A stretch of 64,000 nucleotides of DNA from Rhynchopus euleeides (Eukaryota; Euglenozoa; Diplonemea; Diplonemida; Diplonemidae), in the NCBI GenBank assembly GCA_963210315.1, contig OY723255.1:2046001-2110000 (forward strand), written 5' to 3'. The stretch's first letter is position 1; every line of letters begins with the position of its first letter. The notes under the pieces were generated by a model. The model was not told where the DNA came from and made no database searches. It worked only from the letters and a program-made list of their open reading frames with translations. A program made the position numbers and the translations under genes. Shown in pieces: positions 1 to 8,762 of the stretch.

Positions 1-340
1 ACGTGGATGTGTCACACCCTCTCGCAATGCGTATCTTGCCATGTTCGAGAAGTCACGCGTACCTTCCTCTGCTTATCTTCTTGCTGTGTTGCCTGAGCTT
101 TTGCCCGAGGTCGCTGCAGGGTTTGCAGAGTGTGGTCTTGGTGCAGGTTTCTGAGGGTTAGCCCGTTCAATGTTTTTCCGACGCAGAGACGCTCGGAGAG
201 GGGCCTCCGCGAAGTGGTGCCTTCGAGCAGCAGAGCACCTTTGCGGCGACGGATGGGATGTGAATGAGCATAGCAAATCAATTGACCTTTGCGGCGACAA
301 CCGTCAGTGCCGGTCTGTGGGGGCGCGGGCGGCGAAGCCG

Positions 341-450
341 CCCGCGCCCCCCCGCGCCCCCCCGCGCCCCCCCGCGCCCCCCCGCGCCCCCCCGCGCCCC
401 CCCGCGCCCCCCCGCGCCCCCCCGCGCCCCCCCACGCCCCCCCGCGCCCC
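341..450. repeat. 10-bp tandem repeat, unit CCCGCGCCCC
   Basis: Eleven consecutive 10-bp units read CCCGCGCCCC, one carrying a single G-to-A change (CCCACGCCCC). They run into a longer C-rich stretch ending near 470. The array makes several frames open on both strands, which explains the Pro/Arg/Ala repeat proteins predicted over it; I regard those as artefacts. Confidence 0.95.
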
Positions 451-1126
451 CCCCCCCCCCCCCGCGCTCGCCCCCGCGCTCGGCTGCGGGCCGGTCACCT
501 GGTGAAGCCGGGTTAATTGCTGCCTCCCCTGGCCGCTGCCGTTCGCTTTCAGTCGCCGTGTGATCGAGATGCTTTGCTGCTGGGTGGCGACGCGACGCGT
601 GCGGTACTCGTGGACTTCTGGGGTCTTCTGCCGCCCCCCCCCACTGGGCGTGAGCGGGTTCTTGAGCAGATTGCTTTGTGCAGCGGCGGAGCACGCGGGG
701 GCGGAGCTCCCGACAAGGGTCCTGCGTGTGCGTCGCCTCCTCCCGATGGAGTGCCAGTTGCGGGTGCGAGCCGGAGTCGCGGCGGTGTCGCGCGTCGGCA
801 GCCCCATTCCCCCAACCCCTCCCGACCGTCCCGACGCCACCCTACCCAGTGACTCGCGAGCACTTCGCCATTTTTTGCAGCCACACACTTCCGAATGCTT
901 TGACACTTCCCCGACAGGTGATCAGGTTTGGCGCCGTGTGGTGAGGACAGTGTTGGATTCTGCGTTCGCGAGGGCGGAACCATCTGACTTCGTACCTGAG
1001 GCTGCCAAAGGCCGACCTGCTGCGTGCCCCCCTGTGTCTAGGGTGTATGTGTGCTGGAACAGCCCCACCACCCCATTGTGGCAGGCAGGAGGGGTGCGAG
1101 AGGGGGAAAACTGACCAAACACAGCA

Positions 1127-2290
1127 CTTTAATTGGTGTTGCTGAAAGGCCCAAATTGCGTAGTTCGTGCGTAGTTTTGCGTAGTTTGTGCGTACATTGT
1201 GCATAAGCAATAATGCCACTTTTTTATTCTCTCCTGTGGGAAACACGCTACCTCCAATACAGAGCCCAGACTGCACCAACACTACCACCGGCCTCGTCCC
1301 AGACCTTGTGGTGCCCATTTCCTGATGTAGGGGCCCTCCATGTGGCCCAAATATCCACCCAGGCCCTCTGGTTTGCAGGAAGTCATCCTTCTGACTGCTG
1401 CGGAAGGACCTGTCTCTGGAGGCCCTAGGAGCCTGGCTCGAGACTCACCAAACTAGGTTGTCCGAAGTCTCGAACGTCGGAAGACACATCAGTCAGCCCT
1501 CGCCCAGCTGCAGCGTTTGTTTGTCTGTACCTGGGACCAACAGATGACAACGCACCCTCAAGACAAGCCATAGAATGGGCTTACTTGACAGTGGCTGAAG
1601 GCTAAGGACACTGCCTGCGAAACCCCTTATCACTACAGAGCCGAGATTGTACCAAAACGCCCCCTAAAGGAGCCCCCTACTCGGGTGTTGCAAAACCCTG
1701 TTCCTTTGACTATTTGGACTCTGTGCGGATCGTAGTGGGGTCATTTCTGTGGTCGAGCTGTCAAGCTTCGTCCGTGAAACGTGGGTCTGGCCCAGGGGCT
1801 GGTCATAGGATGTGACTGAGAGGCAACCACACCAGCCCACCCAGCGGGACCCCCTCCTTGGGTGTTCCAAAAACCCGTTATTTGGAACGTTTGGGATCTG
1901 TGCGGATTGCAGTGGGGTCGTTTTGGCCATGGGGTGTCCATTTACACCTCTTACTGGGAACACCAATTGGGTGAAACCACCCCCCCCTCATACACCCCTA
2001 CCCCCCGAGTACTCGGGGGGTAGGGGGGCCTGTGGAGGGCACACATTGTGATTTTCCGGCAAACAAACCCGTTTCTTTGCACGATACAGGTGATTCAGAG
2101 TGGTCCCTGACTGGGATTCGAAAATTTTCGGCATTTTTTCAGCCTTTTTGAGCTAATTACTGGTCCCGCCCCAGGACAAAATAAAAAAGTGACATTACGA
2201 GGCCATATTGCGTAGTTCGTGCGTACTTGTGCGTAGTTCGTGCGCACATCATGCGAAGCACTTTCAGCAACACCATTAATTTTGCCCACT
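1127..2290. repeat. Paired repeat blocks bracketing 1.1 kb
   Basis: A GGTGTTGCTGAAA block at about 1130-1148 has its inverse (TTTCAGCAACACC) at about 2262-2281. Next to each lies a GCGTAGTTCGTGCGTA-like array in direct orientation (1156-1205 and 2212-2250). A decayed element with inverted ends is possible, but there is no coding capacity or target duplication to prove it. Confidence 0.4.
1670..1926 (+). repeat. Diverged direct repeat, offset about 178 bp
   Basis: Two blocks of about 78 bp (1670-1747 and 1848-1926) share the order CCCCCT..., GGGTGTT.CAAAA, CTGTGCGGAT and GTGGGGTC, with many substitutions. No coding or structural role is visible. Confidence 0.6.
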
Positions 2291-2296
2291 TTTTTG

Positions 2297-2434
2297 TTAA
2301 GCACACTCGTGTGAGCGGAAAGCGCCCCACCACAGCTGCAACCAAACGTGCTCTATACACTAACCCCACCCTTCATCAGGCTCAGGGTGTGATCAGTTCA
2401 GGGTTTTGTGTGTAGAAGCGTCAACGCAACAAAC
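2297..2434 (+). repeat. Left split repeat A1
   Basis: This 138-bp block is identical to 6914-7051. It starts TTAAGCACACTCGTGTGAGC and ends with the 25-bp core at 2410-2434, which contains the small dyad GCGT-CA-ACGC. Its GGAAAGCGCC start is complementary to the GGCGCTTTC end of the B repeat, so a solo A-B unit can fold back. Confidence 0.9.
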
Positions 2435-2460
2435 TATCAAGCAGGCGAGAGAATCAAGAG

Positions 2461-2870
2461 GGGGGCAAGAGTGACAGAAGCGGACAGAGTACGCCGAGCT
2501 GCGTGGTTGTTCTGAAGAGAGAGGGACAGTAACTACGCCGTGCGTAACTACGGGCTGAGGGAGTACGCCGAGCTGCGCGTATTTTGAGGTCAGAGAGGGA
2601 CAGTAACTACGCCGAGCTGCGTGTATCTTACAGAGAGGGGCAGTAACAACGCCGTGCTGCGTGTAACAAACAGAGAGGGACAGTAACTACGCCGAGCTGC
2701 GTGTATCTTACAGAGAGGGACAGTAACAACGCCGTGCTGCGTGTAACAAACAGAGAGGGACAGTAACTACGCCGAGCTGCGTGTATCTTACAGAGAGGGA
2801 CAGTAACAACGCCGTGCTGCGTGTAACAAACAGAGAGGGACAGTAACTACGCCGAGCTGCGTAACAGAGA
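2461..2870 (+). repeat. 40-bp tandem repeat in the YR-element leader
   Basis: From about 2591, 40-bp units each begin CAGAGAGGGACAGTAAC and alternate between a ..CTACGCCGAGCTGCG.. and a ..CAACGCCGTGCTGCG.. version, giving an 80-bp higher-order period; 2461-2590 holds more diverged units. The array ends directly before the Gag start codon, so it forms the untranslated leader and may carry promoter or packaging signals (inference). Confidence 0.85.
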
Positions 2871-2872
2871 AG

Positions 2873-3943
2873 ATGGCCACTCTGGATTGGGACACCCTGA
2901 AGGTTCCCGACCCCGCCCACCCCGACAACGAGCCAGCAGAGCGTCGCCCCGAGTGCATATTCGAAACCTGCAATACAACGCACACAGCCAGGACCGCATT
3001 CAGCTGCCACGACTGCGGTGGGACCACGGTCAGGACGTGCATGAGAGAGCACATCCCGGCGCACATCGTCCCCGAATGGCTCGAGGGCGCAGGGGACAGG
3101 GGCTGGGTGTGCCCCGAGTGCGCATGGGTCCGGCAGGCGGTCGACGAGGAGACCGCGGCGGACCTGGCAGCAGGGGCGGGCGAGCTAGGCGAGGACGGGG
3201 AGTACAGCGAGGCGGACAGCCAGAGTGGCACGGGCCTCCAGCACAGGGACGCACACCACCCCGCCGACTCGAACACCGATCTCCGCGTGGCGAACTCGCT
3301 GGAGTACCTGCTGAAGTTGACAGGCCGGCTGGAGAAGGAGCAGAAGGAGCTGAAGAAGACCGTGGAGACGCAGGCGAAGCAGATCGCCACTCTGCAGAAG
3401 GCGCTGCAGCGGACGGAGGCCGAGCTGCCCGCTGACTTCTCCGCCCACATCGTGTCGACCTGGGGATCGTCGATCGCCACTGCCCCCGGACGCAGGTTGG
3501 TGAAAGCTGAGGTATCCCGGGTTTTCCGACAGGCGGAGCTCAGCGATGCCCCGAGTTCACCGGACTGGCAACACCAGCTCATCCAGGCCTTCGACTCTCT
3601 GTTTCAGACAATGGGGCTGATCCGCGACGACGACGATCCGGACCGGTTTATCGAGGCCCTTCACAAGACAATCGTCGCTATGAACTCACACTTTCTCCTG
3701 AAGGGGCGAGCGGGCGCCCGCCTCTACCTGGCAAAGGCGAAGATTATGGACCCAGCGAAGTACGATGCGGTGGCACACGGGCGCCTACTCCGGGAGGGGC
3801 GGGCCACGCAGGACGACACGCAGGAGAGGCGGGCCGCGTTTCAGGAGCGGTTCCTGCAGGAGCGTAACACGCAGGACCGCCCCGCGCCCTACTCGGGAAA
3901 GGGCCACCACAAAGGACGGGGGGGGAAAGGCAAGCGACAGTGA
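2873..3943 (+). CDS. Gag-like zinc-finger/coiled-coil protein of the YR retrotransposon
   Basis: A 356-residue protein with an ATG directly after the leader repeats. Residues 28-83 hold a Cys/His cluster (C28, C33, C45, C48, C56, H60, H64, C80, C83) consistent with a RING/PHD-like zinc-binding fold. About 125-180 is a charged Leu/Lys/Glu heptad region likely to be a coiled coil, and the last 40 residues are Arg/Gly/Lys-rich and could bind nucleic acid. Position and composition fit a particle-forming ORF1. It stops at a single UGA (3941-3943). The same frame then stays open through the tyrosine recombinase, so the protein may also be made as a Gag-YR readthrough product. A run of eight Gs (3918-3925) just upstream could allow a -1 shift into the RT frame. 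Function is inferred from position, not from a recognised family. Confidence 0.75.
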   Translation: MATLDWDTLKVPDPAHPDNEPAERRPECIFETCNTTHTARTAFSCHDCGGTTVRTCMREHIPAHIVPEWLEGAGDRGWVCPECAWVRQAVDEETAADLAAGAGELGEDGEYSEADSQSGTGLQHRDAHHPADSNTDLRVANSLEYLLKLTGRLEKEQKELKKTVETQAKQIATLQKALQRTEAELPADFSAHIVSTWGSSIATAPGRRLVKAEVSRVFRQAELSDAPSSPDWQHQLIQAFDSLFQTMGLIRDDDDPDRFIEALHKTIVAMNSHFLLKGRAGARLYLAKAKIMDPAKYDAVAHGRLLREGRATQDDTQERRAAFQERFLQERNTQDRPAPYSGKGHHKGRGGKGKRQ

Positions 3944-6801
3944 CTTCCCGACACCAGCAGGGGACGCCCGCGGGCCACGACCCTCCCCCCCGCCGCGGTG
4001 GTGTATGTGAAGGCAGTACCATCTGCCCCCCCGTCAACAAGAGGACGCCCCCGCAAGACCGAGACGAGCGTGACCCCGGAGGAAGCAACCACCATTCGCC
4101 AGGAACTACAGCACACCCTGTCCCAAGCCCTCGCACCCACATACTGGGGGGCCCTCCGCCGCACATACGACAGATACTCGCAGTTCCGGGAAGGGTGGAT
4201 GAAAGCGGAGAGGCGGACACTGCCACACGACGAAGGGGCGGTGCTGTGGGTCACGAAGCAACGGAAGGACGGGCTATCAGTGCAGTCCGCCCTCCAGTAC
4301 CTCAACAACCTTGCAGCAGCACTCAGACGCTTCGCAGCGTTCCCCCTCGACGGAAGACAAATTGTGGCGGACTACAGGCGGGCGCTGAAGCGGGGAGGAG
4401 CACTACGACCACAGAAGCAAGCAGAACCAGCAACAGCCCACAACATCCGGGAGGCGCTAGCGAAGGAGCCACGTCCCATCGTGAAACTGCTGCTCGGCAT
4501 CATGTGGGGGGGTGCGGCAAGGGCTTCGGACGCACTGCGTTTGGATGTGAAGGACGTCACAGCGGAAAAGCGCAGCGAGCCGATATACGTGCGCTGGACC
4601 CAGTCGAAGGCGGACCCTTTCCACATGGGTCACATCACAGGAATCTCCCTGCCGAAGGACCTACACCGTATCCTCCGACACCGCCTCCGCAGGGCGCGCA
4701 GTGCAGGAGAGACGAGACTGTTCCCGGCGGACGTCACCTACCGGACCGTGGTAAAAGCCGTCAAGCGGGCACGGAGGGGGCTCACGGCACACTCTCTGCG
4801 GAGGGGGGCACTCACACAGCTTGCGCGGAAGAACGTTCCACTGGAGGAGGTGCGCCTCCTCTCGAGACACGCGACGGTCGACGGTGTGATGCGTTACGTA
4901 TCAGCGGCGGAAAACGCACACGCGCGCGAGACAGCACAGGTGTCGGCGAAGATCGAGTGGTGAAGAAGAAAAAACGACAGCAAGGGGGGACTACGCGCAC
5001 ACAGCCAAAACCCCTGACAGCAACCCACTTCCCGGGGACCACGAGGCTGTTCGCAGCGCGCCGCTACTACGAAGATGCCACATCCGACGAAGCCACGTCC
5101 GACCCTCCACCCAGTGATGAGGAAGCGTGGAGCGAGGTGGATAGCGCAGAGTCGTACGGTCCGGGTGTCGAGGACCTCTACGGGGAGGACTTGGGTGTGT
5201 GCACGGGGGGGAAGGTGATACGGCCAGCCAACGCGAAGACGGAGCTGCCGGAGGAAGAGGACTACATCGCGGAGATCTGCACCTCACGCCTCAATCTCAA
5301 GGAACTGCGACGGTTGGACAGCGAGGGTGAACTGACGGGGGTCCTGGACCTCATCACCAAGCCAGCCGCTTTCGCTGACGCACTGCTTCCCGAGGCCCGC
5401 CAAGAACTACGTAAAACGGGGAGGAAGGTATCACGCCACATGTTGCACCACCTGGACACCTTGGTTGAGTATGGCGTCCTGACGGAGGCGGATGCACACC
5501 CGTACCTCACGCTGCCAGCGTTCACCGTGTCCAAGAAGTCTGGGGGCCAACGTTTCATCGTCGACGCAAGGCGGCTAAACGCACTGATGACACGCCCACC
5601 GGACATGCGTTTGCAGGACATCACGGAGGTGACACAGCGAGTGGCCGCGGCGAGCTGGGTGGTGATGGCAGATGCACGCAGCTGGTTCTACCAGTTCCCC
5701 GTACACAAGGAGATCCAACGCTACTTCGAAGTGCGCCTAGGCGGGGAGAGAAAGACATTCGTGAAGACCTTCCTGACTGTCATGTGCATGGGGTGGTCAC
5801 ATTCCCCGGCAATCGCGAACCGCAGCGCACGCGTGCTGCTCCCGCCAGAGCACGGAATAGTCTGGATTGACAACTTCATCGCTGTCGGAGACTCCCTACC
5901 AGAGGCACAGGCGAGGTACGCCGACTTCATCAGCCGCTGCGAGAAGGTGGGGGCCGCCCTGAACTTCGACGACACACAACACGGCGTGCCGCTGCAGGAC
6001 TTCACAGTGTTCGGGATCCACTTCGACCTGACGCGACACCGTTTCCGCATGGACACAGCCTGGGTGCAAAAAGTCCTCGGACGGGAAGAGTACAAGGAAG
6101 TCGTCAACGGCCACACGACACCACGCAGGGCGTTCAGAGTATTCGGGTCTTTCGTCTGGCAGTCGTATGTGATGCGGACACCGATGTGTTACATGCCAGC
6201 CGTGTTGTCCTTCGTGCGGCGCATCGCGAAGCAGACTCACTCGAACAACGCCCGATGGGACTCCAGGGTCGCAGTACCTCCGTCAGTGCAGGCGGAGACA
6301 GTGGCGCGGACACGACTCATCGAGGACAACGAGTGGTATACGCCGCAGAACCCGCCACCGACCATTGAGCTCTGGACAGACGCGTCATCCACGGCGTGGG
6401 CGGCGGTGCTCGTGTTACCGGGAGGGGAGTCAGTGTCCCAAGGTGCGTTCGAAGGGAGCGACGCGGACACGAACATCTTCCTGAAGGAAGCGTATGCAGT
6501 GTGGCAGGGGGTGCGCATGATGCAGCGTGTGAGGGAGGCAAGCGTGACCTGCCACATAGACAACCTCGGCCTGGTGTTCGCGCTCCGGAAGGGCCACTGC
6601 GCCAACTACCGAGGCAACCTTCTGCTGCAGGAGATATACACAACAGCGCGCCGCCAGCAGATACGACTGATTCCACACTGGGTTGCGACCCAAGACCAAC
6701 GCGCAGACGCGTACACGCGAGGGACGCAGGCCACACACCCCGTGGAGTTGCCACCAGTGTCGATGCCACCCACACTTTTACCAGCGCGCCCGCCTCGTTG
6801 A
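3940..6801 (+). CDS. Reverse transcriptase - RNase H of the YR retrotransposon
   Basis: Numbered from the GTG at 3940. The first about 340 codons overlap YR and show no domain (Pro/Arg/Gly/Thr-rich); the true N-terminus is unknown. The RT palm follows from about 440: motif A is MADARSWFYQF, motif B lies in the GWSHSPAIANR region, and the catalytic loop reads WIDNF, with D644 but N645 where most RTs have a second Asp. RNase H (about 805-930) has the acidic set in LWTDAS, LKEAYAV, HIDN and RADAYTR. No methyltransferase domain follows. The frame has no suitable ATG and is -1 relative to Gag, so a programmed shift, or initiation on a separate RNA, is needed. The Asn in the catalytic loop may be lineage-typical or inactivating; I cannot tell from one copy. 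Confidence 0.88.
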   Translation: MTSRHQQGTPAGHDPPPRRGGVCEGSTICPPVNKRTPPQDRDERDPGGSNHHSPGTTAHPVPSPRTHILGGPPPHIRQILAVPGRVDESGEADTATRRRGGAVGHEATEGRAISAVRPPVPQQPCSSTQTLRSVPPRRKTNCGGLQAGAEAGRSTTTTEASRTSNSPQHPGGASEGATSHRETAARHHVGGCGKGFGRTAFGCEGRHSGKAQRADIRALDPVEGGPFPHGSHHRNLPAEGPTPYPPTPPPQGAQCRRDETVPGGRHLPDRGKSRQAGTEGAHGTLSAEGGTHTACAEERSTGGGAPPLETRDGRRCDALRISGGKRTRARDSTGVGEDRVVKKKKRQQGGTTRTQPKPLTATHFPGTTRLFAARRYYEDATSDEATSDPPPSDEEAWSEVDSAESYGPGVEDLYGEDLGVCTGGKVIRPANAKTELPEEEDYIAEICTSRLNLKELRRLDSEGELTGVLDLITKPAAFADALLPEARQELRKTGRKVSRHMLHHLDTLVEYGVLTEADAHPYLTLPAFTVSKKSGGQRFIVDARRLNALMTRPPDMRLQDITEVTQRVAAASWVVMADARSWFYQFPVHKEIQRYFEVRLGGERKTFVKTFLTVMCMGWSHSPAIANRSARVLLPPEHGIVWIDNFIAVGDSLPEAQARYADFISRCEKVGAALNFDDTQHGVPLQDFTVFGIHFDLTRHRFRMDTAWVQKVLGREEYKEVVNGHTTPRRAFRVFGSFVWQSYVMRTPMCYMPAVLSFVRRIAKQTHSNNARWDSRVAVPPSVQAETVARTRLIEDNEWYTPQNPPPTIELWTDASSTAWAAVLVLPGGESVSQGAFEGSDADTNIFLKEAYAVWQGVRMMQRVREASVTCHIDNLGLVFALRKGHCANYRGNLLLQEIYTTARRQQIRLIPHWVATQDQRADAYTRGTQATHPVELPPVSMPPTLLPARPPR
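3944..4963 (+). CDS. Tyrosine recombinase (integrase) of the YR retrotransposon
   Basis: A phage-integrase-type tyrosine recombinase. Counting from the GTG at 3998, the catalytic set is R175 (in AARASDAL), H265 and R268 (in HSLRRG), H291 (in SRHATVD) and Y300 (in MRYVS), so all five residues are present. An N-terminal SAM-like region (about 30-120) precedes the catalytic domain. It would integrate the circular cDNA of the element. No ATG lies upstream of the domain, and the frame is the Gag frame continued past one UGA with no other stop, so expression by UGA readthrough is likely. Most of it overlaps the RT frame, as is known for DIRS-type elements. The coordinates start right after the UGA; the first possible near-cognate start is the GTG at 3998. 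Confidence 0.9.
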   Translation, partial: LPDTSRGRPRATTLPPAAVVYVKAVPSAPPSTRGRPRKTETSVTPEEATTIRQELQHTLSQALAPTYWGALRRTYDRYSQFREGWMKAERRTLPHDEGAVLWVTKQRKDGLSVQSALQYLNNLAAALRRFAAFPLDGRQIVADYRRALKRGGALRPQKQAEPATAHNIREALAKEPRPIVKLLLGIMWGGAARASDALRLDVKDVTAEKRSEPIYVRWTQSKADPFHMGHITGISLPKDLHRILRHRLRRARSAGETRLFPADVTYRTVVKAVKRARRGLTAHSLRRGALTQLARKNVPLEEVRLLSRHATVDGVMRYVSAAENAHARETAQVSAKIEW

Positions 6802-6838
6802 GAACGAGACGGACACGTCCCTCCGGATGAGGGTCCTG

Positions 6839-7101
6839 GTGTAGAAGCGTCAACGCAACAAACAAAAGGAAATTCATCAGAGCGGTTGTAGCTGTGAAGT
6901 GATAGGGCGCTTTTTAAGCACACTCGTGTGAGCGGAAAGCGCCCCACCACAGCTGCAACCAAACGTGCTCTATACACTAACCCCACCCTTCATCAGGCTC
7001 AGGGTGTGATCAGTTCAGGGTTTTGTGTGTAGAAGCGTCAACGCAACAAACAAAAGGAAATTCATCAGAGCGGTTGTAGCTGTGAAGTGATAGGGCGCTT
7101 T
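6839..7101 (+). repeat. Right split repeats B1-A2-B2
   Basis: B1 (6839-6913, 75 bp) is followed directly by A2 (6914-7051), and B2 (7027-7101) starts inside A2 by sharing its 25-bp core. All match their partners exactly. The A2-core-B2 stretch forms an imperfect inverted repeat of about 28 bp: GGAAAGCGCCCCACCACAGC near the start of A pairs with the end of B. Confidence 0.9.
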
Positions 7102-7598
7102 CTCTGCTAAAATCCTAAGACTAGGGCCACCCTACGTACTACGTATTACGGACAGACACCTGGTTGTGTTTTAGTGATACTGTATTGCGGTCCAACCACC
7201 AAGCCACTGACAGACAACTGCTACACACCCTCCCGTTGTGCATTGATCTGCCTTGTACAACATATCTGGTGTAGTGACTACAAAAAGGACTAACATTGCG
7301 AGAAGGTGCTGGGAGATTTACTTTTCCATTCCCTCTCGACGATCAAACCCCCCCCCCAGTACCTCCAGACAACAGACTTCCGACTCAACAAGTAGCCCAA
7401 GGCCCTGTGTTGAAGCACCCCGCTGGGGGCCCGGCCCCAAAGTATTTTCTGTCCGAACTTGCCACCCTCTAGTCTCTGTGTCGTATCCCTGTTGCCTTCC
7501 CACCACAACCTCCAGCAGTAGTGTTGAAGCACCGCTCGGCAGTCGCCTGTGCATCCACCGCAGCTGCACAGCGCAGACGGGAGGACGGCATTGCTCAT
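7102..7598. other. Upstream region of the first Ubl-WD40 gene
   Basis: No gene is seen. The stretch has a C8 run near 7351 and pyrimidine-rich segments. Possible trans-splice acceptors (pyrimidines then CAG) lie shortly before the ATG at 7599, but none can be singled out. Confidence 0.4.
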
Positions 7599-8762
7599 AT
7601 GGAGGTGACGGTGAGGCACGCGGGGAGCGGGCGGAGCTGCGTTGTCGGTGTTGCCGACACGGACACCGTGCTGGATCTCAAGGCACGCGCGGTGGGGGAG
7701 ATCTTTGCAGGCCGCCACATCCACGCAGGCAGAGCGGCTGGCGGGCTGGCGGCACGCATCGGCACGCAGGGGGACGAGCTTGACGACGCGCAGCATATTG
7801 CAGACACGCGGCTGGAGGGTGGTGACGACGTGCAGCTGGTGCGGCGCTGGGCTGAGATCAAGGCGCCTGCTGAGTACAGCGACACGGAGAACCCGTGCTG
7901 TCTCGCGCTGTCGCCATGTGGCAGGCTGTGCTGTGTCGGCACAGGGTCAGGGTCTCTCTACGTCTTCGACACCACCGCTGCCGAGTTGCTGACTCAGATC
8001 GAGATGCAGGACGGGCAACCAACGGACTGCATTGCCTTCTCCAGATGTGGCGGGTGGATCGCTGCCGTCTCTCAGAACTCCACCACTGTGTGGTGCACAT
8101 CAACGTGGGAGTGTGTGCGCACCCTTGAGGGGCACACAGATTGGGTCTACTGCGTGGCGTGGACACACTGCGGTCGCCTTGTGTCTGGTTCGTCTGACCG
8201 CACTGTGCGTGTGTGGGACGTGGATGAGGGCATGTGCACCGCAGTGCTGGAGGGCCACACTGGGTGTCTCCACGGGCTTGCTGTGTCGCACACAAGCATC
8301 TTCAGCGGGTCGGGGGACAGCACTATCCGCCTGTGGGATCTGCACGCCCTCAGCCACACCCACACCTTGACGGGTCACACAGACGAAGTGAATCGTCTTG
8401 CCCTCACCACCGACCAGCGTCGGCTGGTGTCCTGTTCCTCTGACAGGACTGTGAAGGTGTGGTGCACCACCACACACCAATGCTTGTGGTCGGTACAGAA
8501 ACGAAAGTGCTGCTTTCAAGCGGCGGTGTCGCAGGAGGGCGACTTCATTGCGACTCCCCACCCCAGCCGTCCCTCGGGCATGCTTCGCCTCAGCACAGGG
8601 CAGGCCCTCAACCTGACCCTCGGCCTGCCAGATGAGCAAACTGGGTGCCACTGCCTTGCCGCCAGCCCCTGTGGCAGGTGGCTCTTCATTGCTGGCGACA
8701 CGCATGTCAGTGTGCACCCTGTCAGCACCCTGCCGCAGCAGCACGCCTCTTTGATGTCTTGA
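7599..8762 (+). CDS. Ubiquitin-like - WD40 repeat protein, divergent member
   Basis: 387 residues from the ATG at 7599, chosen because it starts the conserved MEVTVRHAGSG block shared with the other family members (MDVTVRHAGSG). Residues 1-85 resemble ubiquitin: beta strand, turn, TVLDLKARAV helix, then DELDDAQHIADTRLEGGDDV and QLV, matching the LeDgrtLsdYnI..stLhLV pattern. From about 95 there are around seven WD40 blades with repeated CGRL..SGSSDRTVRVWD units. The fold predicts a protein-interaction scaffold; a role with ubiquitin machinery is only inference. This copy is the most diverged of the array and lacks the (CA)n coding tract that is the LINE landing site in its paralogues. Confidence 0.87.
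   Translation: MEVTVRHAGSGRSCVVGVADTDTVLDLKARAVGEIFAGRHIHAGRAAGGLAARIGTQGDELDDAQHIADTRLEGGDDVQLVRRWAEIKAPAEYSDTENPCCLALSPCGRLCCVGTGSGSLYVFDTTAAELLTQIEMQDGQPTDCIAFSRCGGWIAAVSQNSTTVWCTSTWECVRTLEGHTDWVYCVAWTHCGRLVSGSSDRTVRVWDVDEGMCTAVLEGHTGCLHGLAVSHTSIFSGSGDSTIRLWDLHALSHTHTLTGHTDEVNRLALTTDQRRLVSCSSDRTVKVWCTTTHQCLWSVQKRKCCFQAAVSQEGDFIATPHPSRPSGMLRLSTGQALNLTLGLPDEQTGCHCLAASPCGRWLFIAGDTHVSVHPVSTLPQQHASLMS

Larger units (their letters stand above)
1..2296. other. No supported gene; short repeats only
   Basis: Open frames here are short, mutually overlapping and of biased composition (Pro/Ala/Arg-rich over the C-rich tract), with no recognisable domain. The stretch holds a 10-bp C-rich tandem array, a diverged direct repeat near 1.67-1.93 kb and paired GCGTAGTTCGTGCGTA-type blocks near 1.15 and 2.2 kb. 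It ends at the left repeat of the tyrosine-recombinase retroelement. I see nothing else that can be named. Confidence 0.6.
2297..7101 (+). mobile_element. Tyrosine-recombinase retrotransposon with split direct repeats (Ngaro/PAT/VIPER-like)
   Basis: A 4.8-kb element with the architecture A1 - internal region - B1 A2 B2. A1 (2297-2434) is identical to A2 (6914-7051). B1 (6839-6913) is identical to B2 (7027-7101). A and B share a 25-bp core beginning GTGTAGAAGCGTCAACGCAA. Inside are a Gag-like ORF, a YR with all catalytic residues, and an RT-RNase H. Split direct repeats plus YR and RT are the hallmark of the Ngaro/PAT branch of DIRS-order elements; VIPER is the trypanosome representative. Identical repeats suggest recent insertion. 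Flanks show no obvious target duplication, as expected for YR-mediated integration. Assignment to VIPER specifically is inference from host lineage and would need an RT tree. Confidence 0.9.

Noticed and set aside
170-906. Pro/Arg/Ala-rich open frames on both strands over the C-rich array
   Set aside because: They follow from a 10-bp repeat without stops, overlap in all frames and have no domain or conserved start.
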